A stretch of 64,000 nucleotides of DNA from Microbacterium sp. LWH13-1.2 (GCF_038397735.1 NZ_CP151635.1:558001-622000); one strand, 5' to 3'. Counted from the stretch's first letter, positions 36,910-46,086 are shown. The notes: generated from the sequence alone by a model not told the origin. Program-made: numbers and translations.

Positions 36910-38073
36910 TCAGAGCTGGTGGCCGAGCTTGTACTCGCCCTGCTTGTACTCGGGCATGTCCTTGTCGTCGTCCGGGCGGGTGTACGAGAACCCGTCCGCC
37001 CCGATCGTCACGGCCATCTCGGAGTCGTCGGTGCGAGCCACGACGGGCTGAGGGTTGCCGTCGAGGTCGAGCACGAGCGATGCCTCCGTGTACCAGGAGG
37101 GCACGACCGGGTTGCCCCACCAGTCCCGACGCTGGTTGTCGTGCACGTCCCACGTGATGACGGGGTTGTCGGGGTCGCCGGTGTAGTAGTCCTGCGTGTA
37201 CACCTCGACGCGGTGGCCGTCGGGGTCGCGCAGGTACAGGTAGAACGCGTTCGAGACGCCGTGGCGACCGGGGCCGCGCTCGATGGCGTCGGAGCGGCGC
37301 AGAGCACCGAGCTTGTCGCAGATCGCGAGGATGTTGTGCTTCTCGTGTGTCGCGAAGCACACATGGTGCATGCGGGGCCCGTCGCCGCCGGTCATCGCGG
37401 TGTCGTGCACGGTGGGCTTGCGGCGCATCCAGGCGGCGTACACGGTGCCCTCGTCGTCCTGGATGTCCTCGGTCACGCGGAAGCCCAGGTCCTGCATGAA
37501 CTTGACGGCGCGAGGCACATCGGGGGTGACCTGGTTGAAGTGGTCGAGACGCACGAGCTCGCCGGGGATGTGCAGGTCGTAGCGCCACGACATCCGCTCG
37601 ACGTGGTCGGACTGGTGGAAGAACTCGATGGGGAAGCCCAGCGGATCGACCACGCGCACCGAGTCGCCGACGCCCTTGACGAAGCCGTCGGGGTTGCGGC
37701 GCACGTCGCAGCCGAGCTCGGTGTAGAACTCCACCGCCCGGTCGAGGTCGGAGGTGTCGCGGACGCGGTACGAGAACGCGGCGACCGCGGCGATCGGACC
37801 CTTGCGCAGCACGAGGTTGTGGTGGATGAACTCCTCGGTCGAGCGGAGGTAGATCGCCTCGTCGTCCTCCTCCGTGACGTACAGGCCGAGCACGTCGACG
37901 TAGAACACCCGCGAGGCTGCGAGGTCGGTGACGACCAGTTCCATGTAGGCGCAGCGCAGCACGTCGGGCGGCGTGCTCTCGGGGGTCGGGACGGGGTCGT
38001 CGGTCTGGATCGGAGCCTCCTGGCTCACGTAGTAGCCCGATGAGGTCAGCGTCTTCGCAGTCTTGTCGGTCAC
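36910..38073 (-). CDS. hpaD: 3,4-dihydroxyphenylacetate 2,3-dioxygenase
   Basis: 387 residues, similar to the actinobacterial (Brevibacterium, Arthrobacter) extradiol type I enzymes. It opens the homoprotocatechuate ring with Fe(II) or Mn(II). VOC repeats cover the chain; metal ligands are the His in VRLDHFNQVTPD, the His in MHHVCFATHEKHN and the Glu in GHRVEVYTQDYY. It starts at GTG 38073 with AAGGA seven bases upstream and 14 bases after the hpaE stop. A C-terminal extension of about 40 residues (SEMAVTIGADGFSYTRPDDD) follows the metal domain. Confidence 0.94.
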   Translation of the reverse strand: MTDKTAKTLTSSGYYVSQEAPIQTDDPVPTPESTPPDVLRCAYMELVVTDLAASRVFYVDVLGLYVTEEDDEAIYLRSTEEFIHHNLVLRKGPIAAVAAFSYRVRDTSDLDRAVEFYTELGCDVRRNPDGFVKGVGDSVRVVDPLGFPIEFFHQSDHVERMSWRYDLHIPGELVRLDHFNQVTPDVPRAVKFMQDLGFRVTEDIQDDEGTVYAAWMRRKPTVHDTAMTGGDGPRMHHVCFATHEKHNILAICDKLGALRRSDAIERGPGRHGVSNAFYLYLRDPDGHRVEVYTQDYYTGDPDNPVITWDVHDNQRRDWWGNPVVPSWYTEASLVLDLDGNPQPVVARTDDSEMAVTIGADGFSYTRPDDDKDMPEYKQGEYKLGHQL

Positions 38074-38087
38074 CGCAGGGTCCTTGC

Positions 38088-39584
38088 TCAGTTCTTGCCG
38101 AAGGTCGGGTTGTGGGCGCCGCCGAGCGTGATGTGCACGCTCTGCTGGTCGGTGTAGAAGTCGATCGACCGGTAGCCGCCCTCGTGGCCGAGGCCCGAGG
38201 CCTTGACGCCGCCGAACGGGGTACGCAGGTCGCGCACGTTGTTGCTGTTGAGCCACACCATGCCGGCCTCGACGGACTGCGCGAAGTTGTGGGCGCGCTT
38301 CAGATCGTTGGTCCAGATGTAGGCGGCGAGGCCGTACTTCGTGTTGTTCGCGAGCGAGAGCGCCTCCTCGTCGGAGTCGAACGGCGTGATCGCGACGACC
38401 GGACCGAAGATCTCCTCCTGGAAGATGCGGGCGTCGGGGGAGACGTCGGCGAACACGGTCGGGGCGACGAAGTTGCCCTCGTCGAACCCCTCGGGGCGGC
38501 CTCCTCCGGCGACGAGGCGCCCCTCGGTCTTGCCGATCTCGACGTAGCTCATCACCTTGTCGTAGTGCTCGGGGTGCACGAGCGCGCCGACCTCGGTCGC
38601 GGGGTCGTGCGGGTAGCCGACCTTGACGCGCTTCGCCTGCGCGGCGTACCTCTCGACGAACTCCTCGTAGATCGAGCGCTCGACGAGGATGCGGGATCCT
38701 GCGGTGCAGCGCTCGCCGTTGAGCGAGAAGACACCGAAGATCGTGGCGTCGACCGCGGCCTCGAGGTCGGCGTCGGCGAAGACGACGGCGGGCGACTTGC
38801 CGCCGAGTTCCATCGACAGGCCCTTGAGGAACGGAGCCGCGTTGCCGAAGATCAGCTGCCCGGTCGAGCTCTCGCCGGTGAACGAGATGAGGGGCACGTC
38901 CGGGTGCTTCACGAGGGCGTCTCCGGCGTCCTCGCCGAGGCCGTTCACGAGGTTGAAGACGCCCTGGGGAAGCCCTGCCTCTTCGAAGATCCCCGCCCAC
39001 AGCGAGGCCGAGAGCGGTGTGAACTCGGCGGGCTTCAGCACCACGGTGTTGCCGGTCGCGAGTGCGGGGCCGAGCTTCCACGACTCGAGCATGAACGGCG
39101 TGTTCCACGGCGTGATGAGGCCGGCGACCCCGATCGGCTTGCGGTTGACGTAGTTCATCTGCTTGCCGGGCACCTTGAACGCGTCGTCGGACTGCGCGAC
39201 GATCAGGTCGGCGAAGAAGCGGAAGTTCTCGGCGGCACGGCGGGCCTGGCCGAGGGCCTGCGTGATCGGCAGACCGGAGTCGTACGACTCGAGCTCTGCC
39301 AGGCGGGCGTCGCGCGACTCGACGATGTCGGCGATCCTGTGCAGCACGCGCGAACGCTCGCGGGGGAGCATGCGCGGCCAGGGGCCCTCGTCGAAGGCGC
39401 GCTTCGCGGCCGCGACGGCGAGCTCGATGTCGGCCTTCTTGCCCGCCGCGGCCGTCGTGTACGTCTTGTTCGTCACGGGGTCGAGCACATCGAACGTGTC
39501 ACCGTCGACCGAATCGACGAACGCGCCGTCGATGTAGTGCTGGATGTGATCGGGGAGGTCTGCGGGGATGCGGGAATCGGTCAT
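38088..39584 (-). CDS. hpaE: 5-carboxymethyl-2-hydroxymuconate semialdehyde dehydrogenase
   Basis: 498-residue aldehyde dehydrogenase. Motifs: TPWNTPFMLESWK, the nucleotide loop FTGESSTG, the catalytic Glu in SMELGGKSP and the catalytic Cys in NGERCTAGSR. It oxidises the HpaD ring-cleavage aldehyde to the dicarboxylic acid with NAD. Start ATG 39584 with CAGGAG; it overlaps the GntR stop by four bases. Position between dioxygenase and regulator supports the assignment over other aldehyde dehydrogenases. Confidence 0.94.
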   Translation of the reverse strand: MTDSRIPADLPDHIQHYIDGAFVDSVDGDTFDVLDPVTNKTYTTAAAGKKADIELAVAAAKRAFDEGPWPRMLPRERSRVLHRIADIVESRDARLAELESYDSGLPITQALGQARRAAENFRFFADLIVAQSDDAFKVPGKQMNYVNRKPIGVAGLITPWNTPFMLESWKLGPALATGNTVVLKPAEFTPLSASLWAGIFEEAGLPQGVFNLVNGLGEDAGDALVKHPDVPLISFTGESSTGQLIFGNAAPFLKGLSMELGGKSPAVVFADADLEAAVDATIFGVFSLNGERCTAGSRILVERSIYEEFVERYAAQAKRVKVGYPHDPATEVGALVHPEHYDKVMSYVEIGKTEGRLVAGGGRPEGFDEGNFVAPTVFADVSPDARIFQEEIFGPVVAITPFDSDEEALSLANNTKYGLAAYIWTNDLKRAHNFAQSVEAGMVWLNSNNVRDLRTPFGGVKASGLGHEGGYRSIDFYTDQQSVHITLGGAHNPTFGKN

Positions 39585-40267
39585 GACTCGTCTCCTGAGT
39601 TGTGGTGAGAACGGGCGTGCAGCGCGTCGAGGAAGGCGTCTCTCGTGCGCAGGCGGTGGTTGCGGGCGGCGAGCTCGATCTCGAGCGGGTCGGCCCCCGC
39701 ACGGATCAGTTCGATGATCTGCGTGTGCTCCTCGACGGAGTGCTGAGCTCTGCCGGGGACATAGGCGAACGTGGAATCCCGGATGCCCGAGAGTCGCGCC
39801 CACCCGCGGTGGACGAGGTCGAGCAGATGCGGATTGGGGCACGGTTCGAACAGCAGCGAGTGGAACTGCCGGTTGAGCTCGGTGAACGCGTGGGCGTCGA
39901 GGTGGCCGAGCATCTGCGTCATCCGCTCGTTGACGGCTTCGGCAGCGTCGAGCATCGTGTCGTCGAGCAGGGGAGCGGAGAGCGCGGTCGCCGCTCCCTC
40001 GACCAGCCCGAGCGTCTGCATGGTGTGTGCGTATTCGCTCTCGTCGACCAGGGTGACGCGGGCGCCGACGTTGCGCTCGAAGGTCACGAGACCCTCGGCC
40101 TCGAGGCGGCGGATGGCCTCGCGCACCGGCACGACGCTCATGCCGAGTTCCTCGGCCAGCGACCCCAGCACGAGCCGGTAACCGGGCCCGAATGTGTGTC
40201 CCGAGATGCGCGAGCGGATCCATGTGTAGGCCTGCTCGGATTTGCTGGCGTTCGCGATCGTGCTCAT
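39581..40267 (-). CDS. GntR-family (FCD) regulator of the hpa operon
   Basis: 228 residues. A winged helix at about 10-75 (LAEELGMSVVPVREAIRRLEAEGLV) is followed by an FCD effector domain with metal-type histidines in FTELNRQFHSLLF, HPRW-like and LAARNHRLRTRD. It is embedded in the operon between the FAH-RraA gene and hpaE with four-base overlaps on both sides, so it is co-expressed with what it controls. It probably senses homoprotocatechuate or an intermediate. A candidate operator lies at 41794-41805. Confidence 0.92.
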   Translation of the reverse strand: MSTIANASKSEQAYTWIRSRISGHTFGPGYRLVLGSLAEELGMSVVPVREAIRRLEAEGLVTFERNVGARVTLVDESEYAHTMQTLGLVEGAATALSAPLLDDTMLDAAEAVNERMTQMLGHLDAHAFTELNRQFHSLLFEPCPNPHLLDLVHRGWARLSGIRDSTFAYVPGRAQHSVEEHTQIIELIRAGADPLEIELAARNHRLRTRDAFLDALHARSHHNSGDES

Positions 40268-41745
40268 GACCGAGCTCCCGCGTCGGACCCTGCGCCCGTC
40301 GCGGCTTCGTATCTGGCGCGCCATTCCGCATTTAGCGGGAACAGCCCGTCGACGGGGTGCCCGGCCGCGACCTGCTCGGCGATCCAGGCGTCTTCGACCT
40401 CCTGGGCGAGCGCGTCGTCCGCGACCTGCGCGGCGAGAGCGGGCGGGATCACGATGACCCCGTCGCTGTCGCCCACGATGATGTCGCCAGGCTGCACGGT
40501 CGCGCCGCCGCAGGAGATGGTGATGTCGAAGTCCCACGGCACGTGCTTGCGGCCGAGGACCGAGGGGTGCGCGCCCCGCGAGAACACCGGGAGTCCGATC
40601 TCGGCGACCGCGTCGAAGTCGCGCACACCTCCGTCGGTGACGACGCCGGCGGCGCCGCGGGCGACGGCGCGCAGGGCGAGGATGTCGCCGAGGGTTCCCG
40701 TCGTCGCGTCGCCCCTGGCCTCGATCACGATGATCTCGCCCGCCTCGACGGCATCGAACGTGCGCTTCTGCGCGTTGTAGCCGCCTCCGTGGGCCTTGAA
40801 GAGGTCTTCACGGAAGGGGACGAAGCGCAGCGTCTTGGCCGTGCCGACGATCTTGCTGCCCGGGATGTTCGCGGCCACCCCGTCGATGAAGCACGAATGA
40901 TGCCCCCTCTTGCGCAGCTGCGCCGAGAGGCCGGCAGTCGGCGCCTCGAGCAGCTTGGCGCGCAGCTCGGGGGAGAGGGCGGGTTCGGTCGACTCGGCAG
41001 GAAGACCCGCCTCTTCGCGGGATCCCCATGCTTCGGTGCGCTGCAGGTCGTCGACAGTCGGGAGCGACCCGAGGTCCGCGTCGAAGGGCACGTCGCCCTG
41101 TGTCACCGTCGTGACGAGCCGACCGGAGGACGGCGCGCCCGGGGCATCCGGAGCATCGACCTCGATCTCGACCACGTCGCCCGGGACGATCACGGAGGAC
41201 CCTGCGGGGGTTCCGGTGAGGATGACGTCGCCGGGCTCGAGCGTGAAGTGCTGGGAGAGGTCGGCGACCAGCTGCGCGAGCGGGAAGATCAGCCCGGCAG
41301 TCGTGTCGTCCTGGCGGAGCTCACCGTTGACCCAGGAGCGCACGCGCAGGGCGGCGGGATCGACGGTGCGGGCGTCGATGAGCTCCGGGCCGAGAGGCGT
41401 GTAGCCGTCGCCGCCCTTGGAGCGGACGTTGGAGCCCTTGTCGTTGGCGCGCAGGTCGTAGAGCCCCAGGTCGTTCGACGCGGTGACCCCGCTGACGTGG
41501 GCCCAGGCGTCTTCGAGGGAGACGTTCCGCGCTGCGGTGCCGATCACCAGAGCGATCTCGCCCTCGAACGCGAGCAGCTCGGTGCCGGCCGGGCGTTCGA
41601 CCGTGCCACCGGAGACGCCGACGGAGCTGGACGGCTTGAAGAAGTAGGAGGGGGCTGCGGGCCTGCGTCCTCGCTGATCCGCACGGGAGGCGTAGCTCAG
41701 GTGGATCGCGATGATCTTGCCGGGGCGGGTCATGGATGCCGTCAC
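40264..41745 (-). CDS. FAH-domain + RraA-like fusion (HpaG-type isomerase/decarboxylase)
   Basis: 493 residues. Residues 1 to about 215 form a fumarylacetoacetase-like domain with metal ligands in LAFEGEIALVIG and NDLGLYDLRANDKG; residues from about 260 to 485 form an RraA/HMG-aldolase-like domain with GDILALRAVARGAAGVVTDGGVRD. In E. coli HpaG is two FAH-like halves that decarboxylate and isomerise the CHM acid. Here the second half is replaced by RraA fold, whose relatives decarboxylate oxaloacetate, so FAH as isomerase and RraA as decarboxylase is a reasonable guess. GTG 41745 is chosen as the start because AGGAGG lies six bases before it. First gene of the operon. Confidence 0.9.
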   Translation of the reverse strand: MTASMTRPGKIIAIHLSYASRADQRGRRPAAPSYFFKPSSSVGVSGGTVERPAGTELLAFEGEIALVIGTAARNVSLEDAWAHVSGVTASNDLGLYDLRANDKGSNVRSKGGDGYTPLGPELIDARTVDPAALRVRSWVNGELRQDDTTAGLIFPLAQLVADLSQHFTLEPGDVILTGTPAGSSVIVPGDVVEIEVDAPDAPGAPSSGRLVTTVTQGDVPFDADLGSLPTVDDLQRTEAWGSREEAGLPAESTEPALSPELRAKLLEAPTAGLSAQLRKRGHHSCFIDGVAANIPGSKIVGTAKTLRFVPFREDLFKAHGGGYNAQKRTFDAVEAGEIIVIEARGDATTGTLGDILALRAVARGAAGVVTDGGVRDFDAVAEIGLPVFSRGAHPSVLGRKHVPWDFDITISCGGATVQPGDIIVGDSDGVIVIPPALAAQVADDALAQEVEDAWIAEQVAAGHPVDGLFPLNAEWRARYEAATGAGSDAGARS

Positions 41746-41793
41746 GGGGCGCCTCCTCGCGCTTTCATCGACGCCTTGTGCGTCGTATTCGAA

Positions 41794-41805
41794 ATCATAT
41801 ATCAT
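41794..41805. promoter_or_regulatory. Candidate GntR operator in the hpa/MFS divergent region
   Basis: ATCATATATCAT, a near-palindrome with one symmetric mismatch pair, in an otherwise GC-rich region between the divergent hpa operon and transporter. FCD-type GntR sites often look like this, but the assignment is tentative. The region 41746-41886 must hold both promoters. Confidence 0.45.
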
Positions 41806-41886
41806 CGTGTCACCCCTCGGCAAGCAACTCGAATCACCTCGCGAGCGAGCCGTGACAATGCGGTCACAATCAAAGGAGACACCCCT

Positions 41887-43266
41887 ATGAGCGGGCAGTC
41901 ACAGGCTGGGTTCACACCCACCGGAACCATCGCGACAACGGCCGATCGGCGCCGGGTCGTGTTCGCCACAGTCGTCGGCACCACGGTCGAGTGGTACGAC
42001 TTCTTCATCTACGCCACGGCCGTCGGCCTGGTGTTCGGACAGCTGTTCTTCGAGCCCCTCGGAGCGAACAGCGCCATCGTCGCGTTCGCCACGGTCGGCG
42101 TCAGCTTCCTCTTCCGCCCGCTCGGGGCCTTCCTCGCCGGCCATTACGGCGACAAGCTCGGACGCAAGACCGTGCTGATGTGGACGCTGATCCTGATGGG
42201 TGCCGCGACCGCCCTCATCGGTGTGCTGCCGACCTATGAGGCGATCGGAATCGCCGCACCCATCATGCTGGTGCTGCTGCGCATCCTGCAGGGCATCTCG
42301 GCCGGCGGCGAGTGGGGCGGGGCGGTGCTGATGGCCGTCGAGCACGCGCCCAAGTCGAAGCGCGGGATCTTCGGCGCATCGCCGCAGATCGGCGTGCCGC
42401 TCGGCCTGCTGCTCGCGTCGGGAGTGATGGCGCTGATGACGGCGATCGCACCGGGAGATCAGTTCCTGCAGTGGGGCTGGCGCATCCCGTTCCTCCTGAG
42501 CGTCGTCCTGATCCTCGTCGGCTACTACGTGCGCCGGAAGGTCGAGGAGAGCCCGGTCTTCATCGAGCTCGCGGAGCGCAAGGAGAAGGCGAGCATGCCG
42601 ATCGTGCAGCTGTTCCGCAAGCACCTCCTGCTCGTGATCGTCGCTGCACTCGTCTTCGCCGGCAACAACGCGGTCGGCTACATGACGACCGGTGGATACA
42701 TCCAGGGATACGCCACCAACCCCGAGGGGCCGATCGGCCTCGAGCGCGGACCCGTGCTGTGGGCGGTCACCGGTTCCGCCGTCACCTGGCTCATCACGAC
42801 GCTGATCGCCGGATGGCTGTCGGACCGCATCGGTCGACGCACCACCTACATCATCGGCTGGGTGATGCAGCTCGTCGGTGTGTTCACGCTGTTCCCGCTC
42901 GTCAACACCGGCGATGTCGGGCTGCTCTTCGCAGGGCTCGCGATCCTGACGATCGGTCTCGGCTTCACGTACGGACCTCAGGCGGCTCTGTACACCGAGC
43001 TCTTCCCTGCGAGCATCCGCTTCTCGGGCGTCTCGATCTCGTACGCGATCGGGGCGATCGCCGGCGGGGCGTTCGCGCCGACCATCGCGACCGCCATCGT
43101 GCAGGCCACCGGTTCGACGCAGGCCGTCACCTGGTACCTCGCCGGCATGACGCTGCTCGGCCTCATCGCGACGCTGCTGCTGCGCGATCGCTCCGGGATC
43201 CCGCTGGGACCGGACCACGAGGAGGAGCAGTCCGTGAGTCCGATCCGTGGGCTCGCCAAGGTCTGA
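41887..43266 (+). CDS. MHS-family MFS transporter, probable aromatic acid/H+ symporter
   Basis: 459 residues, 12 membrane segments. The N-terminal VVGTTVEWYDFFIYATAVGLVF is the signature of the metabolite:H+ symporter group, and motif A reads GHYGDKLGRKTVL. Divergent from the hpa operon across a shared control region, so uptake of homoprotocatechuate, 4-hydroxyphenylacetate or, from the other side, hydroxybenzoate is likely. ATG 41887 has AAAGGAG eight bases upstream. It converges on IclR across a nested palindrome. Confidence 0.92.
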   Translation: MSGQSQAGFTPTGTIATTADRRRVVFATVVGTTVEWYDFFIYATAVGLVFGQLFFEPLGANSAIVAFATVGVSFLFRPLGAFLAGHYGDKLGRKTVLMWTLILMGAATALIGVLPTYEAIGIAAPIMLVLLRILQGISAGGEWGGAVLMAVEHAPKSKRGIFGASPQIGVPLGLLLASGVMALMTAIAPGDQFLQWGWRIPFLLSVVLILVGYYVRRKVEESPVFIELAERKEKASMPIVQLFRKHLLLVIVAALVFAGNNAVGYMTTGGYIQGYATNPEGPIGLERGPVLWAVTGSAVTWLITTLIAGWLSDRIGRRTTYIIGWVMQLVGVFTLFPLVNTGDVGLLFAGLAILTIGLGFTYGPQAALYTELFPASIRFSGVSISYAIGAIAGGAFAPTIATAIVQATGSTQAVTWYLAGMTLLGLIATLLLRDRSGIPLGPDHEEEQSVSPIRGLAKV

Positions 43267-43281
43267 TCCACATCAGCCGTC

Positions 43282-43373
43282 CACAATTCAGCATCGATGA
43301 TGGTGCAGGCGATGCGTCGCTCCGGTTCTTCGGGGGCGACGCATCTGCCGTCTCCCATTCATGCTGAATTGTG
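43282..43373. repeat. Second nested palindromic element, between convergent genes
   Basis: Outer arms CACAATTCAGCAT (43282-43294) and ATGCTGAATTGTG (43361-43373), inner arms GATGCGTCGC (43311-43320) and GCGACGCATC (43336-43345), both perfect. It fills the gap between the transporter and iclR stops. Like the element at 32317-32403 it has 13-base outer arms and an inner hairpin, though the sequences differ. It may be a bidirectional terminator or a small mobile repeat. Confidence 0.7.
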
Positions 43374-43380
43374 AACGACG

Positions 43381-44082
43381 TCAACCGTCGAGGGCTTCTC
43401 GGATCGCCGACGCAGAGCGCCGCAGACGCGCCGCGATCTCGGCGTCGTCGAGGTCGGTGGCCACGTGCACGACCGCGATCGCCGCAGGGCGCTGACCACG
43501 AAGCGCGAGCGGCACGGCGACGGACTGCACGGTGGGGATGACCTCGTCGTGACTCGTCGCGAATCCGCGCACGCGCGCCTCGTCGACCTCCGCGTGCAGG
43601 GCCGGGCGCGCATCACCCGGCCATTGCGAGATCGGGAGCTGCGTGAGGATCGCCTTGCCCGGTGCCCCCACCGTGACCGGATGCCTGGCGCCAGGCCGCT
43701 GGGCGACGCTCGCGATCGTATGACGAGGTTCGATGCTCGCGAGCGTGATGCAGTCGTCTCCGTCGAGCACGCCGAGGAAGCAGGTCATGCCGAGTTCGTT
43801 CGCGATCGCGGTCAGCTCGGGGATCGCCTCGGCCTGCAGGTCGTGGGCGACGCCGGCAGCCAGCGCCGCCATGCGCGGGCCCAGTGTCACGGCCCCTGAC
43901 GCGTCTCTCCCGATGAGCCGGTGGTCTTCCAGTGTTCGCAGCAGCCGGTAGGCGACCGAGCGATGGACCTCGATTCTGGCGGCGATCGCGTCGATCGTGA
44001 GCGGGATCCGCGCATCGGCGAGTACCTCGAGGATCCGGATGCCGCGGCTGAGGGTCTGTGAGGCCGGAGTGCCTTCGGGCAT
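43381..44082 (-). CDS. IclR-family regulator of hydroxybenzoate oxidation
   Basis: 233 residues. The winged helix (LSRGIRILEVLADARIPLTIDAIAARI, with HRSVAYRLLRTLE as recognition helix) precedes the IclR effector domain with GKAILTQLP. Divergent from the flavoprotein monooxygenase, with two operators between them, so it probably controls that gene (as activator or repressor) in response to 3-hydroxybenzoate or a product. Ribosome site GGGAG eight bases before ATG 44082. Confidence 0.92.
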   Translation of the reverse strand: MPEGTPASQTLSRGIRILEVLADARIPLTIDAIAARIEVHRSVAYRLLRTLEDHRLIGRDASGAVTLGPRMAALAAGVAHDLQAEAIPELTAIANELGMTCFLGVLDGDDCITLASIEPRHTIASVAQRPGARHPVTVGAPGKAILTQLPISQWPGDARPALHAEVDEARVRGFATSHDEVIPTVQSVAVPLALRGQRPAAIAVVHVATDLDDAEIAARLRRSASAIREALDG

Positions 44083-44124
44083 GCGTGCGCTCCCTTGCGT
44101 TTCGAGACGGGCGTCCCTAAGCTG

Positions 44125-44161
44125 TGTTCAATAGTAGAACATCGTGTTCGAATATAGAACA
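44125..44161. promoter_or_regulatory. Tandem IclR-type operators
   Basis: Two copies of TGTTC-N7-GAACA, at 44125-44141 and 44145-44161, centres 20 bases apart (two helix turns). They lie between divergent iclR and the monooxygenase gene and fit the 14-17-base dyads bound by IclR proteins. Confidence 0.85.
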
Positions 44162-44214
44162 CACGTGGTTCGAAGGCAACACCCGACAGTGACGTCCGGA
44201 AGGAATCGACGACG

Positions 44215-46086
44215 ATGCAGTTCCACCACCACGGCTATGTCTCGGGAGACCCGCGTGTGAAGGATGCCGCGGGCATCGGCACCGAGCGGCCCGCAGACCT
44301 CCCCGACGAGATCGATGTCCTGATCGTCGGCTCCGGCCCCGCCGGCATGCTGCTCGCCGCGCAGATGTCGCAGTACCCCGATGTCTCCACTCGTATCATC
44401 GAGAAGCGTGACGGTCGTCTGGTGCTCGGGCAGGCCGACGGCATCCAGCCGCGGAGCGTCGAGACGTTCCAGGCCTTCGGGTTCGCCGAGCGCATCATCG
44501 CCGAGGCCTACAACATCGGGTGGATGAACTTCTGGGGACCGAACCCCGAGCGTCCGAACGAGATCGTGCGCACTTCGAGGACCGCCGACTACGCCTACGA
44601 CATCTGCGAGTTCCCGCACCTGATCGTCAACCAGGCGCGCGTGCTGGACTACTTCGCAGAGGCCGCGGCGAACGGCCCCGGTCGCATCGTCCCCGACTAC
44701 GGCGTCGAGTTCATGCGGCTGACCGTGCACGACGAGGGCGAGTACCCGGTCGAGGTCGCGCTGCGATACGTCGCGGGGGAGCGGGCGGGTGAGGAACGCA
44801 CGATCCGAGCCAAGTACGTCGCGGGCTGCGACGGTGCGCGCAGCGGCGTGCGCCAGGCGATCGGGCGAACGCACGTCGGGGGCAGCGCTGCCCACGCCTG
44901 GGGCGTCATGGATGTGCTCGTGAACACGGACTTCCCCGACTGGCGCACCAAGTGCGCGATCAACTCGGAGGCGGGAAACATCCTGCACATCCCGCGCGAG
45001 GGCGGATACCTCAGCCGGATGTACATCGACCTCGGCGAGGTCGCCGAAGACGATGACCACCGAGTGCGGCAGACGCCGATCGAGGACATCATCGCCAAGG
45101 CGAACGCGATCCTCAGCCCCTACACGCTCGACGTCAAGGAGGTCGCCTGGCACAGCGTCTACGAGGTGGGGCACCGGGTGACCGACGGGTTCGACGACGT
45201 GATCGACGGGTCGGGCCGCACGCCGCGGGTGTTCCTCACGGGCGATGCCTGCCACACGCACAGCGCCAAGGCGGGTCAGGGCATGAACGTGTCGATGCAG
45301 GACGGCTTCAACCTCGGGTGGAAGCTCGGCTCCGTCCTCACCGGGCGGGCGCCCGAGGCGCTGCTCGCGACGTACGGCGCCGAGCGCCGACCGGTGGCCC
45401 AGCAGCTCATCGACTTCGACCGGGAGTGGTCGACGCTCATGGCGCGCAGGCCCTCGGAGATCACCGACCCCAGCGACCTCGCGACCTACTACCTCGCGAC
45501 CGCGGAGTTCCCCTCCGGATTCATGACCCAGTACACCTCGTCGATGATCACGGGTTCCGACGCGCACCAGGCGCTCGCCGCAGGGTTCCCCCTCGGCAAG
45601 CGCTTCAAGTCGGCAGAGGTCGTGCGGGTGGGCGACGGCAACGTCGTGCACCTCGGCCACCACGCCAAGGCCGACGGACGGTGGCGCGTCTACGCATTCG
45701 GAGGTCGGGATGCCGCGACGCTCGACGCGTGGGCGTCGCAGGCGGAGCCTGTGCTGGCGCGCTTCACGCCGGCGGATGCCGATCAGGACGCCGTCTTCGA
45801 CGTCAAGGCGATCTACCAGCAGCCGTACGAAGAGGTCGAGGTCACGTCGGCTCCCGCGCTGTTCCAGCCGAGGACCGGTCCGCTCGGTCTCACCGACTGG
45901 GAGAAGGTCTACGCCGCCGGGCCGTCGAAGTGGACGGAGATCGACATCTTCGAGGCGCGGGGACTGTCGCGAGACGGCGTCGTGGTCGTGGTGCGCCCCG
46001 ATCAGTACGTCTCCGCGATCCTGCCGTTGGATGCCGTCGATGAGCTGGCGGCGTTCTTCGAGGGAGCGTTGCTGCCCGCGTCCTGA
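44215..46086 (+). CDS. mobA: FAD-dependent aromatic monooxygenase (3-hydroxybenzoate 4-monooxygenase-like)
   Basis: 623 residues. The N-terminal MQFHHHGYVSGDPRV is close in style to MobA; FAD motifs are DVLIVGSGPAGMLLAAQ, CDGARSGVRQAIG and the GDACHTHSAKAGQGMNVSMQD block; a C-terminal thioredoxin-like domain (phenol hydroxylase type) covers about residues 450-620. The enzyme would use NADPH and O2 to make protocatechuate from 3-hydroxybenzoate; a phenol 2-monooxygenase is the alternative. GGAAGGA lies ten bases before ATG 44215. Protocatechuate cleavage genes are not in the window. Confidence 0.87.
   Translation: MQFHHHGYVSGDPRVKDAAGIGTERPADLPDEIDVLIVGSGPAGMLLAAQMSQYPDVSTRIIEKRDGRLVLGQADGIQPRSVETFQAFGFAERIIAEAYNIGWMNFWGPNPERPNEIVRTSRTADYAYDICEFPHLIVNQARVLDYFAEAAANGPGRIVPDYGVEFMRLTVHDEGEYPVEVALRYVAGERAGEERTIRAKYVAGCDGARSGVRQAIGRTHVGGSAAHAWGVMDVLVNTDFPDWRTKCAINSEAGNILHIPREGGYLSRMYIDLGEVAEDDDHRVRQTPIEDIIAKANAILSPYTLDVKEVAWHSVYEVGHRVTDGFDDVIDGSGRTPRVFLTGDACHTHSAKAGQGMNVSMQDGFNLGWKLGSVLTGRAPEALLATYGAERRPVAQQLIDFDREWSTLMARRPSEITDPSDLATYYLATAEFPSGFMTQYTSSMITGSDAHQALAAGFPLGKRFKSAEVVRVGDGNVVHLGHHAKADGRWRVYAFGGRDAATLDAWASQAEPVLARFTPADADQDAVFDVKAIYQQPYEEVEVTSAPALFQPRTGPLGLTDWEKVYAAGPSKWTEIDIFEARGLSRDGVVVVVRPDQYVSAILPLDAVDELAAFFEGALLPAS

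Noticed and set aside
40357..41886. Upstream extension of the MHS transporter by over 500 residues
   Set aside because: It runs antisense to the FAH-RraA gene and has no membrane or enzyme motif; ATG 41887 has a ribosome site.
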